From assembly GCA_905160935.1 (NCBI GenBank), contig CAJHZI010000263.1, positions 398,501 to 462,500 on the forward strand: a stretch of DNA of 64,000 nucleotides, in the 5' to 3' direction. Origin of the DNA: Enchytraeus crypticus. Its lineage: Eukaryota; Annelida; Clitellata; Enchytraeida; Enchytraeidae. The first letter of the stretch is position 1. Each line of letters opens with the position of its first letter. The notes below the pieces were generated by a model, which saw only the letters and a list, made by a program, of their open reading frames with translations, had not been told where the DNA came from and searched no databases. The translations under genes were made by a program, and so were the position numbers. Of this stretch, positions 24,428 to 36,500 are shown in pieces.

Positions 24428-27400
24428 GTCATCATCATCATCATCATCATCGTCATCATCATCTTCAATTGAATCCCAGTTGAGCTAAGGCCTGGATACG
24501 AACTGATTCCATTCGTTTTAATTAATCAATTAATTAATTAATTAATCTAACTCAAGGAAGGTAGATCAAAAGTTCTTCTTTGTTTCGTGATATCTACACA
24601 AAGCACTTACACATTAGGAAACTGGAGGCGTTGGAACTGTGGATTTGGAGAAGAATGGAGAGTGTTAGCTGGACTCAAAAGGTTACAAAAGAGGAAGTCC
24701 TGGAGAGAGTTGGCACAGATAGACAGTTGATAAATGTATTAAGAAATAGGAAGAAGAGTTGAATAGGACACATTCTAAGGGGGGAAGGTCTATTAAAAGA
24801 GGTCATAGAAGGTAGAATGGAAGGGAAAAGAGGAAGAGGCAGGCCGAGATTAGATATGCTAGACGCTAGATGATTAGGTATGCATGATGACCCATGCATT
24901 TGTGGAAGTGAAGAGGAAAGCGGAAGACAGAGAAGAGAGGAGGCGTTATATACCATGGACCTGCCAGTAGGCAGTGCACTAAGAGAGACTTACACATAAC
25001 TAGCACAGGGTTGGAGGTCCACAGGAAGACCTGACTGATCACAGGTTTGACCTCTGAGCGCCTCGCTGTTCCCGCCACCTCACAGCGAACTCTTGCGTTG
25101 TGCAGTCGACGAGACGGCAAGATCTTCACCTCAGCCACTAGAGTTGACAGACCTTCCGCATTCGAGACAACTCGCTCTTCGACGTTCTTTTCAAGAGAAA
25201 TCAGAGAATTTTTAGTTTCGGTGGAATTCAAGATGACCACGCATGCTAGAGCAGGAGCTGCATTGCCTCTGTATGGAAGGCTGCAGTTAATTGAGATTAA
25301 ATCCGGACGTAGGTCTGTCTCGGACATGTGTCCCTCCAAGAACTGATGTCCGTCGATATTGTCCTCGCATTTCAGTTGACTGTTGTCGTCTGTGTAAATA
25401 GAATATAAATCAATTGTCTCGATAAATCAATTGTCTCGATAAGTCAATACTCTCGATAAGTCAATAGGCTCGATAAATCAATAGTTCGATAAGTCAATAG
25501 TCTCGAGAAATCAATACCCTCGGTAACTCATAGTGTTTGATTAATACTAGAACATTTTCTGACATCGGATATTTACTAGCAGTGTATTTTGAATCATACT
25601 ATTGGTTATGTGATCAGTAAACTTGATTGTGAATATTCTTAAAAAATAAATTAGTTACACAACCATGCAGTGATTTAAGTGCACGGAGATTAAGATTAAG
25701 ATTAAGTGCACGGAGATTAAGTGCACGGAGAAAAGCATTTAATGGACTAACGGAATTCCTGACATCGTTAGATCAGTATGGGATCAAGCAAGTTTAGCCC
25801 TCAGAATTGCAAGATACTTCAAGTTGAAAAGCTTAAACTCATATCGTTTTACTCTATTTTATTTAATTATCATCTTCCCTTGAATCCCAGTTTAACCAGG
25901 GTCGCGATACAAATAGACTGTGTCAAATCCTTACTGTCCTACACCACAGCACCAGCCAACCCCTATTTCAGATTTTTCCATTCGTTTAAAGTTTTTGTAG
26001 CAATTTCTGGTGGCTAGGCGCTCTATTACTATAAATAATTTATTTATAGATTAATAAATTACTAATGCCAAGTAAATAACTCTAATCCTACCAATAATAA
26101 GGACTTCGGCGGTTGCTCCATTTCCAGGTATGCCACGCTTAAAGTCTTGAAGACCAAGACCTAGATTGTCACCACACCGGTATGTTCCCGCATCATCAGG
26201 CTGTATGTCAGTTATTGTCAGGTTATACTGATTGCGACTTGCGTCCACCAGCACGTTGAAGCGACCCTTCAGTTTCTGTTGTATCTCTCCTGGGTCGCCT
26301 GCAACATGTAGTGCATTATTATTATTATTATTATTACTATTATTATTCGTTTATTGCAATGGCATCCGACACAACGCAGTAATCGTACATCTAGGCTAGT
26401 TAGAAAAACACATGCAGATACCATACAGATAAACACAGGTAAATATACATGTACAGGTACATAATATCAATTATAAATTTAATAGCAGTCTTGGTAAAGC
26501 ATCCTCATGATGAAGCTATTGTCACTCATAGTCTATACAGCTTTAAGAGGGAGCATAAAAGGATGGGCTATAAGTTTACGACGACTATTATTTGCTTTCA
26601 ATGGAGACATAAGAGGAAACCAGCCGTGATAAGAGTTATCAAGTACAGAATGAAAACAATCTCCTGTCTGCTTTTTCAGCAATTTCACTAAAGAGATGAA
26701 CACCATCACAAACATTATACTCTTTAGCCTTCTTCAGAAAAGCCTTAAGTCTCATTTTATCCGAAGCTTCCGTAAAGCCCCGCCAGAACTTAGACGCATA
26801 AGTTAGTTTCGACAAAATGTTTGCCTTGAAAACTTTTTCAACTAGTTCAGAATGCAAAGCCTTCGATTTAAGTGTTCTAATAGCAAACGTTTTGTTACAC
26901 CGCTGCTAATTATCTCACTGATGTGTTCAGTGAAGGAGAAATTAAATTAAAGTACAACTCCCAAACTTCTAAGTGAATTGACTCTGAATATACCATCCAC
27001 AGGTGGTGGTGCAGCAGTGAAAGAAAATTTTGACCGGAGCAAATGGAAAAGGATTTCATGAGATTTCGCTTTGTTTAATTTAAGATTATTATTGTTACAC
27101 CAATTTTCAATGGCAATAAGTTCTGCTCAAGTGCTATCCATGTAGTTAGAAGGACTTAAGAATTAGGTGTTGTCGGCAAAATTTACCATAATTTTGAGAA
27201 TAATGGTAAATTATTCTGAAAATAATTTACCATTATTCTAAATTATGGTAAATATTTAGAATAATGGTCAGTTTCAGAGTGAACTGGTCTTAGATCCCAA
27301 GCAGTAATAGAGAAAGACGCCGGACCAACAAAAGACCCTTGAATGACACTGGCAGAAATCTTTGCTAGTGAAGATGACATGCCATCAAATTTAGTCTAAC

Positions 27401-27918
27401 CTTGAGCCCAAAAAGAAATCAACTAGCCAGTTATTTATGCAGGCAGGTATATCAAGAACAGAATATTTCTCCATGAGAGTATAGTGCCTGATTGCATCTA
27501 ATGCCTTACTAAAATCAAACACAAGAACTCTAACAAAGTCACTATTAGTAAGCACTACAGATATTTTATGGTAGAATGCAATAAGAGCACTTGCCGTACA
27601 GCCAGTAGGGCGGAACGCGAACTGATCATCAAAATAAGGAGATGATGGTGAACATAAAATGGCAGGATAGACATAGGCCTATGTTGAGATAACAATTATG
27701 ACAATGATGATGATGAAGAAGAAGAATATTATGAAGATCAATACGATGAAGATAATGGAGATGCTGAAGACGATGTTGATGAAGATTGTATTGATGATGA
27801 TTATGGTGATAAGTTGTTGAAGAAGAAGAAGAGGGTAACGATGACGGTAATAATGGTAATGATGATGAAGATGATGACAATAATGACAATAATAATAGTT
27901 ATTACATATATGTATAAC

Positions 27919-27980
<62 letters not shown>

Positions 27981-29121
27981 TGTACATATGTAATTTTGTA
28001 TGAATTTATTCTTTTTCTAGTGCACTATCTAAGGGCAGGTTCATGGATGGTATATAACTCTTCCAACCAATTCTATTCTCAGCCTTCCTTTTCATCTCTA
28101 CAGATTAATTTGTTATCAGCTAATCCAACATCCCATGTCTTGGCCTTCTTCTAACTCTTCTCCCTTTGAATTCTTCTTTCTGTTACATCCTTGAGTTGTG
28201 TATACCATTTAAAGCTTGGGGAAGGGCTTTTCCTGGCTCTATATATCATTTCATATTATATAGTATTATATAATTAACTGTGAGACTGAAATTTTGCAAT
28301 AGGATTGCACAAGAAAAAGCGGCCTTTGGTGATAGGAAAGAACTTTAAAAAATGTCTAAAGAAAGACACAAAGATAAAGATAGTGAAAACTTTGGTTTGG
28401 ATCGCACTATTGTATGGATATGAAAAATGGACCTTAAGGAAGGAAGATATTAGGAAACTGGAGGCATTGGAAATGTGGATTTTGGAGAAGAATGGAGAGG
28501 ATTAGCTGGACTCAAAAGGTTACAAATGAGGAAGTTCTGGAGGGAGTTGGCATAGATAGACAGTTGATAAATGTATTAAGAAATAGGAAAAAGAGTTGGA
28601 TAGGACACATTCTAAGGGGAGAGGTCTATTAAAAATTTAAGATATGTTACAGAAGGTAGAATGGAAGGAAAAAGAGGCAGAGGCAGGCCGAAAGTAGGTA
28701 TGTTAGATGATTTAAAGTCCCACACATAGGCCCCTATGTTGTAATGAAGAGGAAAGCTGAAACCAGAGAAGAGTGTAGGCGTTATATATTATGGACCTGC
28801 CAGTTGACAATGCACTATAGAGAATTAAATAAATATTTGATGTGACAGTTTCTAATTTCTTGCCACAGGACAATTCTAGAATATTTTCAACATATCTAAA
28901 TCGTATATACCTTGATAGATAGTATGCCAGTAATACTCCTTCCCATCCGCTCTCTCTATCTCCCACATGACAGGTTTGGAGAGATTTGTGTAGCACGAGA
29001 GAACAACGTGAGAGCCATGACGAGTGATCACGTCTGCTGGCTCCCTTGTTAGAATTGAATTAACTACTTGTAGAAAAGCTAACCACAAAAAAGTGGTAGT
29101 TATCAAACTATGAAGAATCAT
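21959..29121 (-). CDS. Ig-Ig-TM-Kelch receptor, copy A (5 exons, 656 aa)
   Basis: Exons: 28911-29121, 26092-26298, 24994-25389, 23560-23832, 21959-22842; every intron is phase 1. Exon 1 encodes a signal peptide (hydrophobic LITTTFLWLAFLQVV) and the first half of an Ig fold ([11 protein letters not shown]). Exon 2 completes it with [15 protein letters not shown]. Exon 3 is a second Ig-like domain with Cys in INCSLPYRG and ARVRCEVAG. Exon 4 has a Ser/Thr stalk, a TM helix (about 305-326, ILVVVVVLLLLILGALVVYL) and a basic stop-transfer RRIKRSRR. Exon 5 (363-656) is a Kelch domain with about six repeats, including [29 protein letters not shown] and VQIYNTV; a poly-Ser/acidic loop lies in the last. 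No BTB or BACK domain is present. By topology the Kelch propeller is cytosolic. Function unknown; an adhesion or recognition receptor with a cytosolic protein-binding propeller is an inference. The phase match and the paralogue support a single transcript, but cDNA is not available to me. Confidence 0.85.
22875..23035 (-). mobile_element. tRNA-derived SINE, family A, truncated at its promoter end
   Basis: In intron 4 of Kelch receptor A, 33 bases upstream of exon 5. Holds the tail, AGAGATTTTACTCTCATATC and the B-box GGGATTCGAACCCACGA, where the match stops. Confidence 0.85.
23330..23525. mobile_element. Inverted pair of family B SINE heads
   Basis: A minus-strand tRNA-like head (23335-23396) is followed head to head by a plus-strand copy (about 23400-23520). 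Both share GATACTCGACCGCGGATC and the B-box, so the transcript can fold on itself. Confidence 0.85.
24368..24465. repeat. (CAT)n microsatellite
   Basis: About 95 bases of ATC trinucleotide with a few GTC interruptions, the tail of a minus-strand family C fragment (24460-24505). Confidence 0.9.
24575..24990 (+). mobile_element. 3' end of a non-LTR retrotransposon (family LINE-1)
   Basis: Broken frames give RKLEALELWIWRRMESVSW, VLERVGTDRQLINVLRNRKKS, GHILRGEGLL and EGKRGRGRPRL, the C-terminal region typical of many invertebrate endonuclease/reverse transcriptase elements. It ends GCAGTGCACTAAGAGAGA, directly against the donor of receptor A exon 3 (24993). Related copies: 28290-28825 (+), 28015-28245 (-), 42795-43025 (-), 48260-48430 (-), 62135-62455 (-), and a 50-base end at 60555-60615. 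Confidence 0.85.
25855..26010 (-). mobile_element. Dispersed short element, family C
   Basis: Minus-strand copy in intron 2 of receptor A: TCATCTTCCCTTGAATCCC, GACTGTGTCAAATCC, CTGTCCTACACC, AGCCAACCCC, ending near GGTGGCTAGGCGCTC. Confidence 0.75.
26320..27640 (-). mobile_element. Non-LTR retrotransposon fragment with reverse transcriptase (Jockey/CR1-like), 5' truncated
   Basis: On the minus strand the reading frames, broken by stops and shifts, give FRPTGCTASALIAFYH, VLVFDFSKALDAIRH and DIPACINNWLVDFF (RT palm), and further on ILSKLTYASKFWRGFTEA and FSEIAEKADRRLFS (C-terminal end). The 3' end is near 26320 with a (TTA/TAA)n tail. It lies in intron 1 of receptor A, same orientation as the gene. 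Confidence 0.85.
27680..27990. repeat. GATGAT-rich and (AT)n microsatellites
   Basis: GAAGATGATG-type repeats to 27890, then about 60 bases of pure AT (27925-27980). Open frames across it are low-complexity artefacts. Confidence 0.85.
28015..28245 (-). mobile_element. Non-LTR retrotransposon 3' end (family LINE-1), minus strand
   Basis: Starts TAGTGCACTATCTAAGG and reads as a diverged reverse complement of the 24575 copy. It forms an inverted pair with the plus-strand copy at 28290. Confidence 0.75.
28290..28825 (+). mobile_element. Non-LTR retrotransposon 3' end (family LINE-1)
   Basis: Longest copy of this end: KTLVWIALLYGYEKWTLRK, IRKLEALEMWILEKNGE, RNRKKSWIGHILRG and GGRMEGKRGRGRPK-type coding remnants with frame breaks. 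Ends with ATGGACCTGCCAGTTGAC and TGCACTATAGAGA, about 85 bases from exon 1 of receptor A. Confidence 0.85.
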
Positions 29122-30976
29122 GGTTTAAATTAACGACTGATGAGTAGAGATGCTTCAGTGAATCTGTAATTGAATAATTAAATGATAGGGTCAATATAGG
29201 CTTTAATACATTGTAAAATATTTACGATTTAAGTAAAAAGAAATATTCATTCAGATTAATATGATTCATTAGGTTAATTAATACATCTAACTTATAATAT
29301 GTAAAACCAACGTTTTATCTCATAATAACTTTAAATTATATAAAGTTTGTGAATATTTTACATAACCTAGTTCAGCTGTAAAGGCACACAAAGTCCCACA
29401 TTTGTAACTTTAAATATTGTAAAGTTAAAAAGGGTGCATTTATTTCGATAAATTGTATAGGCCCTATACACGTAGTTGGCTATTTGCTCTTATCAAGGGC
29501 TATGTAGGCCTACATTCTAATATCAGCATACATTTTAAAGTTTAGATTCACTTAGGCGCAGATTCAGAGGGGGTCCCAGGGCCCGTGCCCCCTCCCCTTC
29601 CGTCCTTAGGCTTGCCGAAAAAAATGCGTTGTGTATTCTCTGAGAGAAAGAGTTTAAGCTAATAATAATCCGAGATCTAACTTTTTGAGGTAGAATGATG
29701 GCGTGTAATACTCTAGGCTATAACTAGAACAAGCTCAGTAATTAAATTATGCCCATTTTATTATTATGAGAAGTAACAGTAAATAAACGAATACTTGAGC
29801 TATCTGAACGTGCACATGAGTCACACTTTACTGTAAATCTGTAATTCAGTATTGCTTTAATGATTCATGTAGACCTACAAGGCTGCAAAGCCTACTACTG
29901 CATTAAATATCATTATTAGTCGTCCATACTGCGTAGGCCATTGGAACCAATAAGAAGGCATGAAACAATATTTAAAAATAGTTATTGTTAAGATCTGCTT
30001 TCTGATTGGTTGTCATGACAGCACACATAGCTGCTGTTAGGTGAGCACTTTTACTTTCGCTTTGGGCTCAGCACTAGTTGAGGTCTGCTCACAGCGCATC
30101 GCTAATGATAGAACTTTAGCATAATAATCTATTCCTTTTATTTCCAAAATCAATCTGACAAGCCGCAGACTGAAACAATATGACAGATAACATATCAATG
30201 TAATAGATACAGTCAGATATGCAACACAAAATCAAAAATATAAGATTGAAAATTATAAGATAACATAAAAATTGACCACAGCAAACTTATCCTAGCAGAG
30301 GAGAAAACGGTATAATTATTAACTGGACAGTAATACTGTCATTCATGAAGAACGATAGCTTCACATGTAGGACAAAATTTTCCGTATTGCCTTCCTTTAA
30401 ATACTTTAATGCAAAATTATTATTAGAACAGAGATGTGGGTTTCTGTTAAGATGGGTACGTAGGCCTATTAGAATTAGACTTTGGAATAAATAGAGTCAC
30501 GGTTTATAAGTTTACGGCTTGCGTCAGGAAAGTTGAAGGAAACTGCGTCGAAAGTTTAATGTATTTGTAATCTGTGTCGTAGCTTAACATATTTTTAATC
30601 CAACTATGCACTGAAGGCCCAATAGACCTAGGCCTAGATCTTGTCATTTTAATGGCAGATTCTAAGATAAATGGGCCCATACACGTCTTACTAACAACAG
30701 CTCTAATTTACTAAACTTAATTAGGCCCAATAACTGCCTACAGTAACTGTCAATATGTAGATAATAGAATAACTCTATCTACATGTATATCCTAATTGAG
30801 TCCTAATTAAATGCTTGTTTAGTCCTAGTTTAGCATCATAACTCTACTTATGCTGACCATTATCTGGCCCTATATCACTCGATCATATACCACCTGATGC
30901 TGTTTGAGCTTGTAACCTTCAAAAGTTTAACTTCTTCAATGAGTTAGAATAATAATAATAATAATAATAATAATAG

Positions 30977-31020
<44 letters not shown>

Positions 31021-31901
31021 ATAATAATAATAATAATAATAGTACTACTACTACTACTACTACTACTACAACTACAACTACTACTACTACTACTAATAAT
31101 AATAATAATAATAATATAGGTTTAACGTCCGTTTCCTCATCCAGGGATGATGTCAGGGCCGTCATCAAGAACAGTGCTTGATGTTGTTTAGCGCTATAAT
31201 TACATATCTCCGGCAGACTAAACTCTACATCGGTTATTTAAGTAACTCTATATCAATTGTACACATCACGGTTTGCCACTTATTGTATCTGTTAATCAAG
31301 CAAGCAATCAATAAGTATTTAACGTCCGGTTCATGGCCATAAGGCAACGTCAGGGATGTTTCTAGCAGACTGTGTATAAACTGTCGCCAGAACACCACTT
31401 AATGACGATTACGTATACCGAGACCACAAGAGAAAGCAAGAACAAAACTAGGTTCTGCTCAAATTCTTCATGCTCCATTCCTTGCTTTCACTTTATGTTC
31501 GTTTCTTCTTTTCAACCAGACATATAGGACCACCTTATGTTTATTTTAATATCTGACATCTGTGTATCATTAAATTGGTGAACATATATAATTATTAGCA
31601 CAGTCATGAGAATTAGTCAACCAATTTTAACTTTCTAGGTCTATGTAATAGTAAAACAATCATTCAAGAAGATATTGATCAATGATAACGTAAAATAAGA
31701 AATATTTAAAGAATAATATGATTAGCAATATTTAGTCAGAGTCATAATCAAGTTTTCCGGAGAGTTAATTCTTTCTCTCTGATCATTTTGAATTGGGAAT
31801 CGAAAGTTTATATCTGTCCTTCCTCAGTACACTGCTAATTAAACATAAGAATGGAATGAAGAGCGATCCTGCATGATGGCAGTTCTTGAGTGACGATAGG
31901 T
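29122..31901. other. Intergenic region between the two Ig-TM-Kelch genes
   Basis: Holds the 5' flank of copy A and 3' flank of copy B. Recognised: a G/C-rich stretch at 29560-29615 resembling one end of the hAT element at 46767, (ACT)n/(AAT)n microsatellites (30950-31115), the family head TTTAACGTCC...GATGATGTCAGGG (31115-31200) and its looser form (31315-31420). Otherwise AT-rich unique sequence. Confidence 0.7.
30950..31115. repeat. (AAT)n/(ACT)n microsatellite
   Basis: Alternating blocks of TAA and TAC trinucleotides, followed directly by a dispersed element beginning TAGGTTTAACGTCCG. Confidence 0.92.
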
Positions 31902-33146
31902 CTAACTGACAGTACTGCACAAGGCAGTTACACACTGCTTCAGTATGGTAGCAGGCAGAGAGCTGTGATGACTCCACATTGATTTTGCTGTACCTTTCTG
32001 TTCGCTATTTATAAAATCACCAACAGAAAGTGTTTTTATCTCAACACCGTTCGCTGGGACAAAGGACTCGCTTTCTGCAACACTTGAACTAGATGATGAC
32101 GATGATGATGACAAGTAAAGTACATCGTCTGCGAGAGTTACATCAAATAGTTCCACAACTGTCTTGAAGCTTTCTCTTTCCTTCCACGACTTCATCTCGA
32201 AGTCGTACAGATAACACGTGTGTTGACCAATCAGAATTGCTTGATTTTTAAATGTGACAGCTTTCATTAACGAATAGCAGTCAGGCATCTCTTTACCCTT
32301 TTCACAATTTCCTGAAACTGTGTTATATATTTGGACGTTATCCAATGGTCTACCTCTATCACATCCTCCAAACACAAAGATCTCAGTACCAAACGTAGAG
32401 CAAGCTGCATCATGTACGGCACTGTTAAGACTGCCTGCCTCTTTCCAGGTGTTAGAATCGACATCATAGCAAAGAACGCTCTCAAGTGATTTCTCTTTAT
32501 CTTCACTCCAGCCTCCGAGCACGTACAAGTTCTTTTCATCCACTGAAGCAACACAGTGCATAAGCCTACCTGATAGCATGTCCGCACATCGCGTCCATTC
32601 TCCGCCGACTGACTTCTTCCACATTTCGTTATTAGCTTTTCCAACGCCCACTACGTATAGCGTGTCTTTCAGCAAACAGAACGCTGAGCCATCATGGACC
32701 ACAGGCAATCCTGCCAAATCGATTTGTAGGCATTCGTTCTTCTTGTTCAAGCCAATGTGCATCAGAGCTTGACGTCTCGCTAGAGTTCCAATAGCTACGA
32801 TGAATTTTTCTGCAACTAATAAAAGTCAATAATATTATATAACTTATAACAATTCTTACAATCTATTCGATTAAGATTTTATCATATCTATAAAAGTTGT
32901 ATTCTGCATCTCAATTAAAATAATGGTTAGATAATTATGATAAATTAATCGCCGGTGTCAGTTTTATTAAACTATCTATCATTATTAGAATTAATCAATC
33001 ACCTTTAGGCACTGACATAATTTTCTATTTTTATTTGAACAGCGTAATCAGCTTCTACGATATCTGCTGATTTTAAAAGCCCAACAGAGTTCTAATATTA
33101 ATGGTTAGTCAGACTACAGTCATTCTTCAACTCCCCTTGTCCCATA

Positions 33147-33216
<70 letters not shown>

Positions 33217-33366
33217 AATATATATATATAACTAGATCTATATATATATATTATATATATCTATATAATATATATAATATATATATATATATATATAAGT
33301 ATATATTTATATATATATATAAATATTATATACGTATATTTATATATACTATATAAATATATATAC

Positions 33367-33409
<43 letters not shown>

Positions 33410-33415
33410 CTCTCT

Positions 33416-33469
<54 letters not shown>

Positions 33470-33473
33470 AGAG

Positions 33474-33504
<31 letters not shown>

Positions 33505-36500
33505 GAATATTATGGGGTAATGGAAGTTAAAGAATGACTATAGGCCTACTAAGGTTTTAACACTACCTAAGGTTTTAACAGATCTTTCTCAGCAGTAATT
33601 AGGCTAAGCTTTAATTAAGCCGAATGATAGAACGATATACCCTTTCTGACATATGCACAACCGACCTGTATTTTTAGGAGTATTTGCAACCTCTTTAGGC
33701 AATATTTGCTCTAATTCTTTGCTTTTCTTTCCATGAGTCAATCTGTATCCTCTCTTTTTCCTGATATACATGTACCGTGCTACCGCTCCCAGGATCACCA
33801 GCAACAGCAGTATAACAATTACCGCCAGGACAATCGTCGCAGTGGAGTTTTGAGCTGACGATGAGACGACTTCTGATGAACCAATCTGAAATGCTAGATC
33901 ATACAAAACATATACAAATAGTACAGTAGGCTACTATAAGACTGGCTCTGAGAATGCTTGGAGCATTGGTGGGGCTAGGAACAATGGTTAAAGATTGAGC
34001 TACCCCAATCAGTATCCTAACTATCCCAACATTATCCTAACTATCCCAACAGTATCCGAACTATCAGCAGTATCCTAACTATCCCAGCAGTATCCTAACT
34101 ATCCCAGCAGTATCCTAACTATCCCAGCAGTATCCTAACTATCCCAGCAGTATATCCTAACCGATGAGGCTGATGCGAGGTGAGTTCACTGCAGGTGTTC
34201 TCTCATGTCTCAGTGACCTGAGACTGTTTAGAGCATTGCTCAATTAGTTTGAGAGCTGAATCATAACTCAGTTTAGTCTGACTGCTGCTTTGGTGGGATG
34301 GTCATCATTTGGTCAACCACTGCAATGATCGGGTTTCTGGGGTCTACCGTCGTAACACTGACATCTTGAAGAGAAGCACTTTAGGTTTCTGATCTTGACG
34401 TTAAACCCATAAAAGATACAGATCTATACACCAGTTAACGATCAAAGATTCTATAAGCGATTGAATCTAACATAATTAATGGCTTCTTAACAATTTAATG
34501 GCATTGTAATATTGTATAAATATTAATTTTTGTTTATTTATTTATTTATTGTTTTATTTCAAGCGTAATAACCCATACATGAACCTTACACATACAACAA
34601 TGCAACAGGAACCAGAAAAGCTATTAATAATATCTACTTCGCGTTTCCTCTTGCCTACTGCAGAGTAGCTATACAGTGCTGCCGGAAAGTGTGTTGAGTG
34701 TTGTTACTGACTTTGCAATGATTTCAATTTGTTGGTCCAACTGGGTGTTCTCTAGTAATCGTGAGCCTGATATTAAAAGATTATTAATAAAGAAGCAAGA
34801 TGTTACTAATAGAAAAGTAAATAAAAAGATAAAATAAAACAACATAAATAAAATAAATAAATAAAATAAAAATAATAAAGAATCAGTTAGATGTTATTGA
34901 TGTAACACATATAGCCTATTAGATAACAAGATCGAAGTTAGGCACATAATTTTTGATTTCTTATATACTTGTACAGTTGAAGCTTAGCTACTAAACGCTA
35001 TGCGAACAAAGATATAAATTATGCATGTACGTCGGTTAATAAATTTGCTTACTCATTGTAAAAGATTATAACCACGAACATGAAATTGATCTGGCCAGTA
35101 GGTCTTATTTCAATTTTACATGTAGTCCTATCTGGAGACCAAGCGATAAGCTGTATTACATTTATTTTCTTAGAAAGTTTCCGCTCTTAATCTTTCACTC
35201 GCTAAAAATGATGTAGCATTGAACTTTTACTATAAATTTTACATTTATAATGTGAAAAGTATACATTCATATATTTTCCACATTGATGGCATATTTGAAT
35301 TTTAAATTCGATATAAAATATGCCAACATTACTATTTGTATAGCTAAAGCTGTTCGTTTTCGGATGTTATTATAGGCCTACATGTGTTAATTTACAGATA
35401 GCAGATAAGTTGAGAGAACTTACACGCAATATGTATCGAGTCGGAGGTCCAATTAAAGCCTTCATTGACCAGAAGATTAACTGTCGAGCTCTTCATTGTG
35501 CCTGCCAACACACACCTGACTCTTGCTTTGTGCAGCAGACGTGCGGGCAAGAGCTTCAGTGTAGATACAAGAGTGGACAGGCCTTCCGAATTCGACGTTA
35601 CGCGCTCTTCCACATTCTTCTTCAGAGGAATCGAAGTTTCGTTAGTGTCGTTGAAGTTTAAGAAGAGCGACCACTCGAGATATGGAGGAACGTTACCTCT
35701 GTAGTTCAGGCTGCAGCTCATGGAAATCCAATCTGGGAGTAAGTCAGTGGCGGACAAATGCCCTTCAACAAATTCACGGTTTAAAACATTCTGTGCACAG
35801 TTCATTCGATCCTTGCCACCTTCAAAATAAATAAAGAATCTAAGTAGTTTTGTAAAAAAAGCTGTTAAAGCTAAGGTTAGCGTCAGTTTCCTCACTCGAA
35901 AGCTATGTCAGTGACGGACGAGCCCAGGACTTGAACCCCGAAGATACTGATCCGCGGTTGAGTATCTTACCGACTTCGCCAGTGGCTCCAGCCAGCGGTT
36001 TTACGAATATAGTTTTGTAGTCTTGTGGTCTTGTACGAACATAATCATTTCTAGGCAATTGCTTCAATCGATATACGTAATAAAGTTGGAATTTAATTGT
36101 TCCAGACAGGGACGTAAGTCATTTGTCAGTCATACTAACTCTGCCAATCAGCCAAAAAACACAGATCTGGCAATAAATGATTTTGAAAGCTTTGAAAAGG
36201 AGTTTATTGTAGATTGATTTAGACATAATTGACATGTATGTACTATTTATATGATACGGCATATAGGACTATCCGGATTCCAGTAACTATAGTTTAGTCT
36301 GATAGAGAGCATGGACTGAATTTTTGACATAAGTATTGGTCGCTTTATCATACATCTATTAACTTAAAAGTAGATTGCGAAGAAAAGTTAATAATTCTAC
36401 CAATAATAAAGATTTCGGCGGTTGCTCCATTTCCAGGTATGCCACGTTTATAGTCTCTAAGACCAAGACCTAGATTGTCACCACACCGGTATGTTCCAGC

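Noticed and set aside
30944..31168. Poly-Val/Leu frame that looks like a membrane protein
   Set aside because: It is the (ACT)n/(AAT)n microsatellite.
32267..32644. A 125-codon frame in the Kelch exon of receptor B
   Set aside because: Wrong frame of the Kelch exon; it lacks the repeat motifs found in the main frame.
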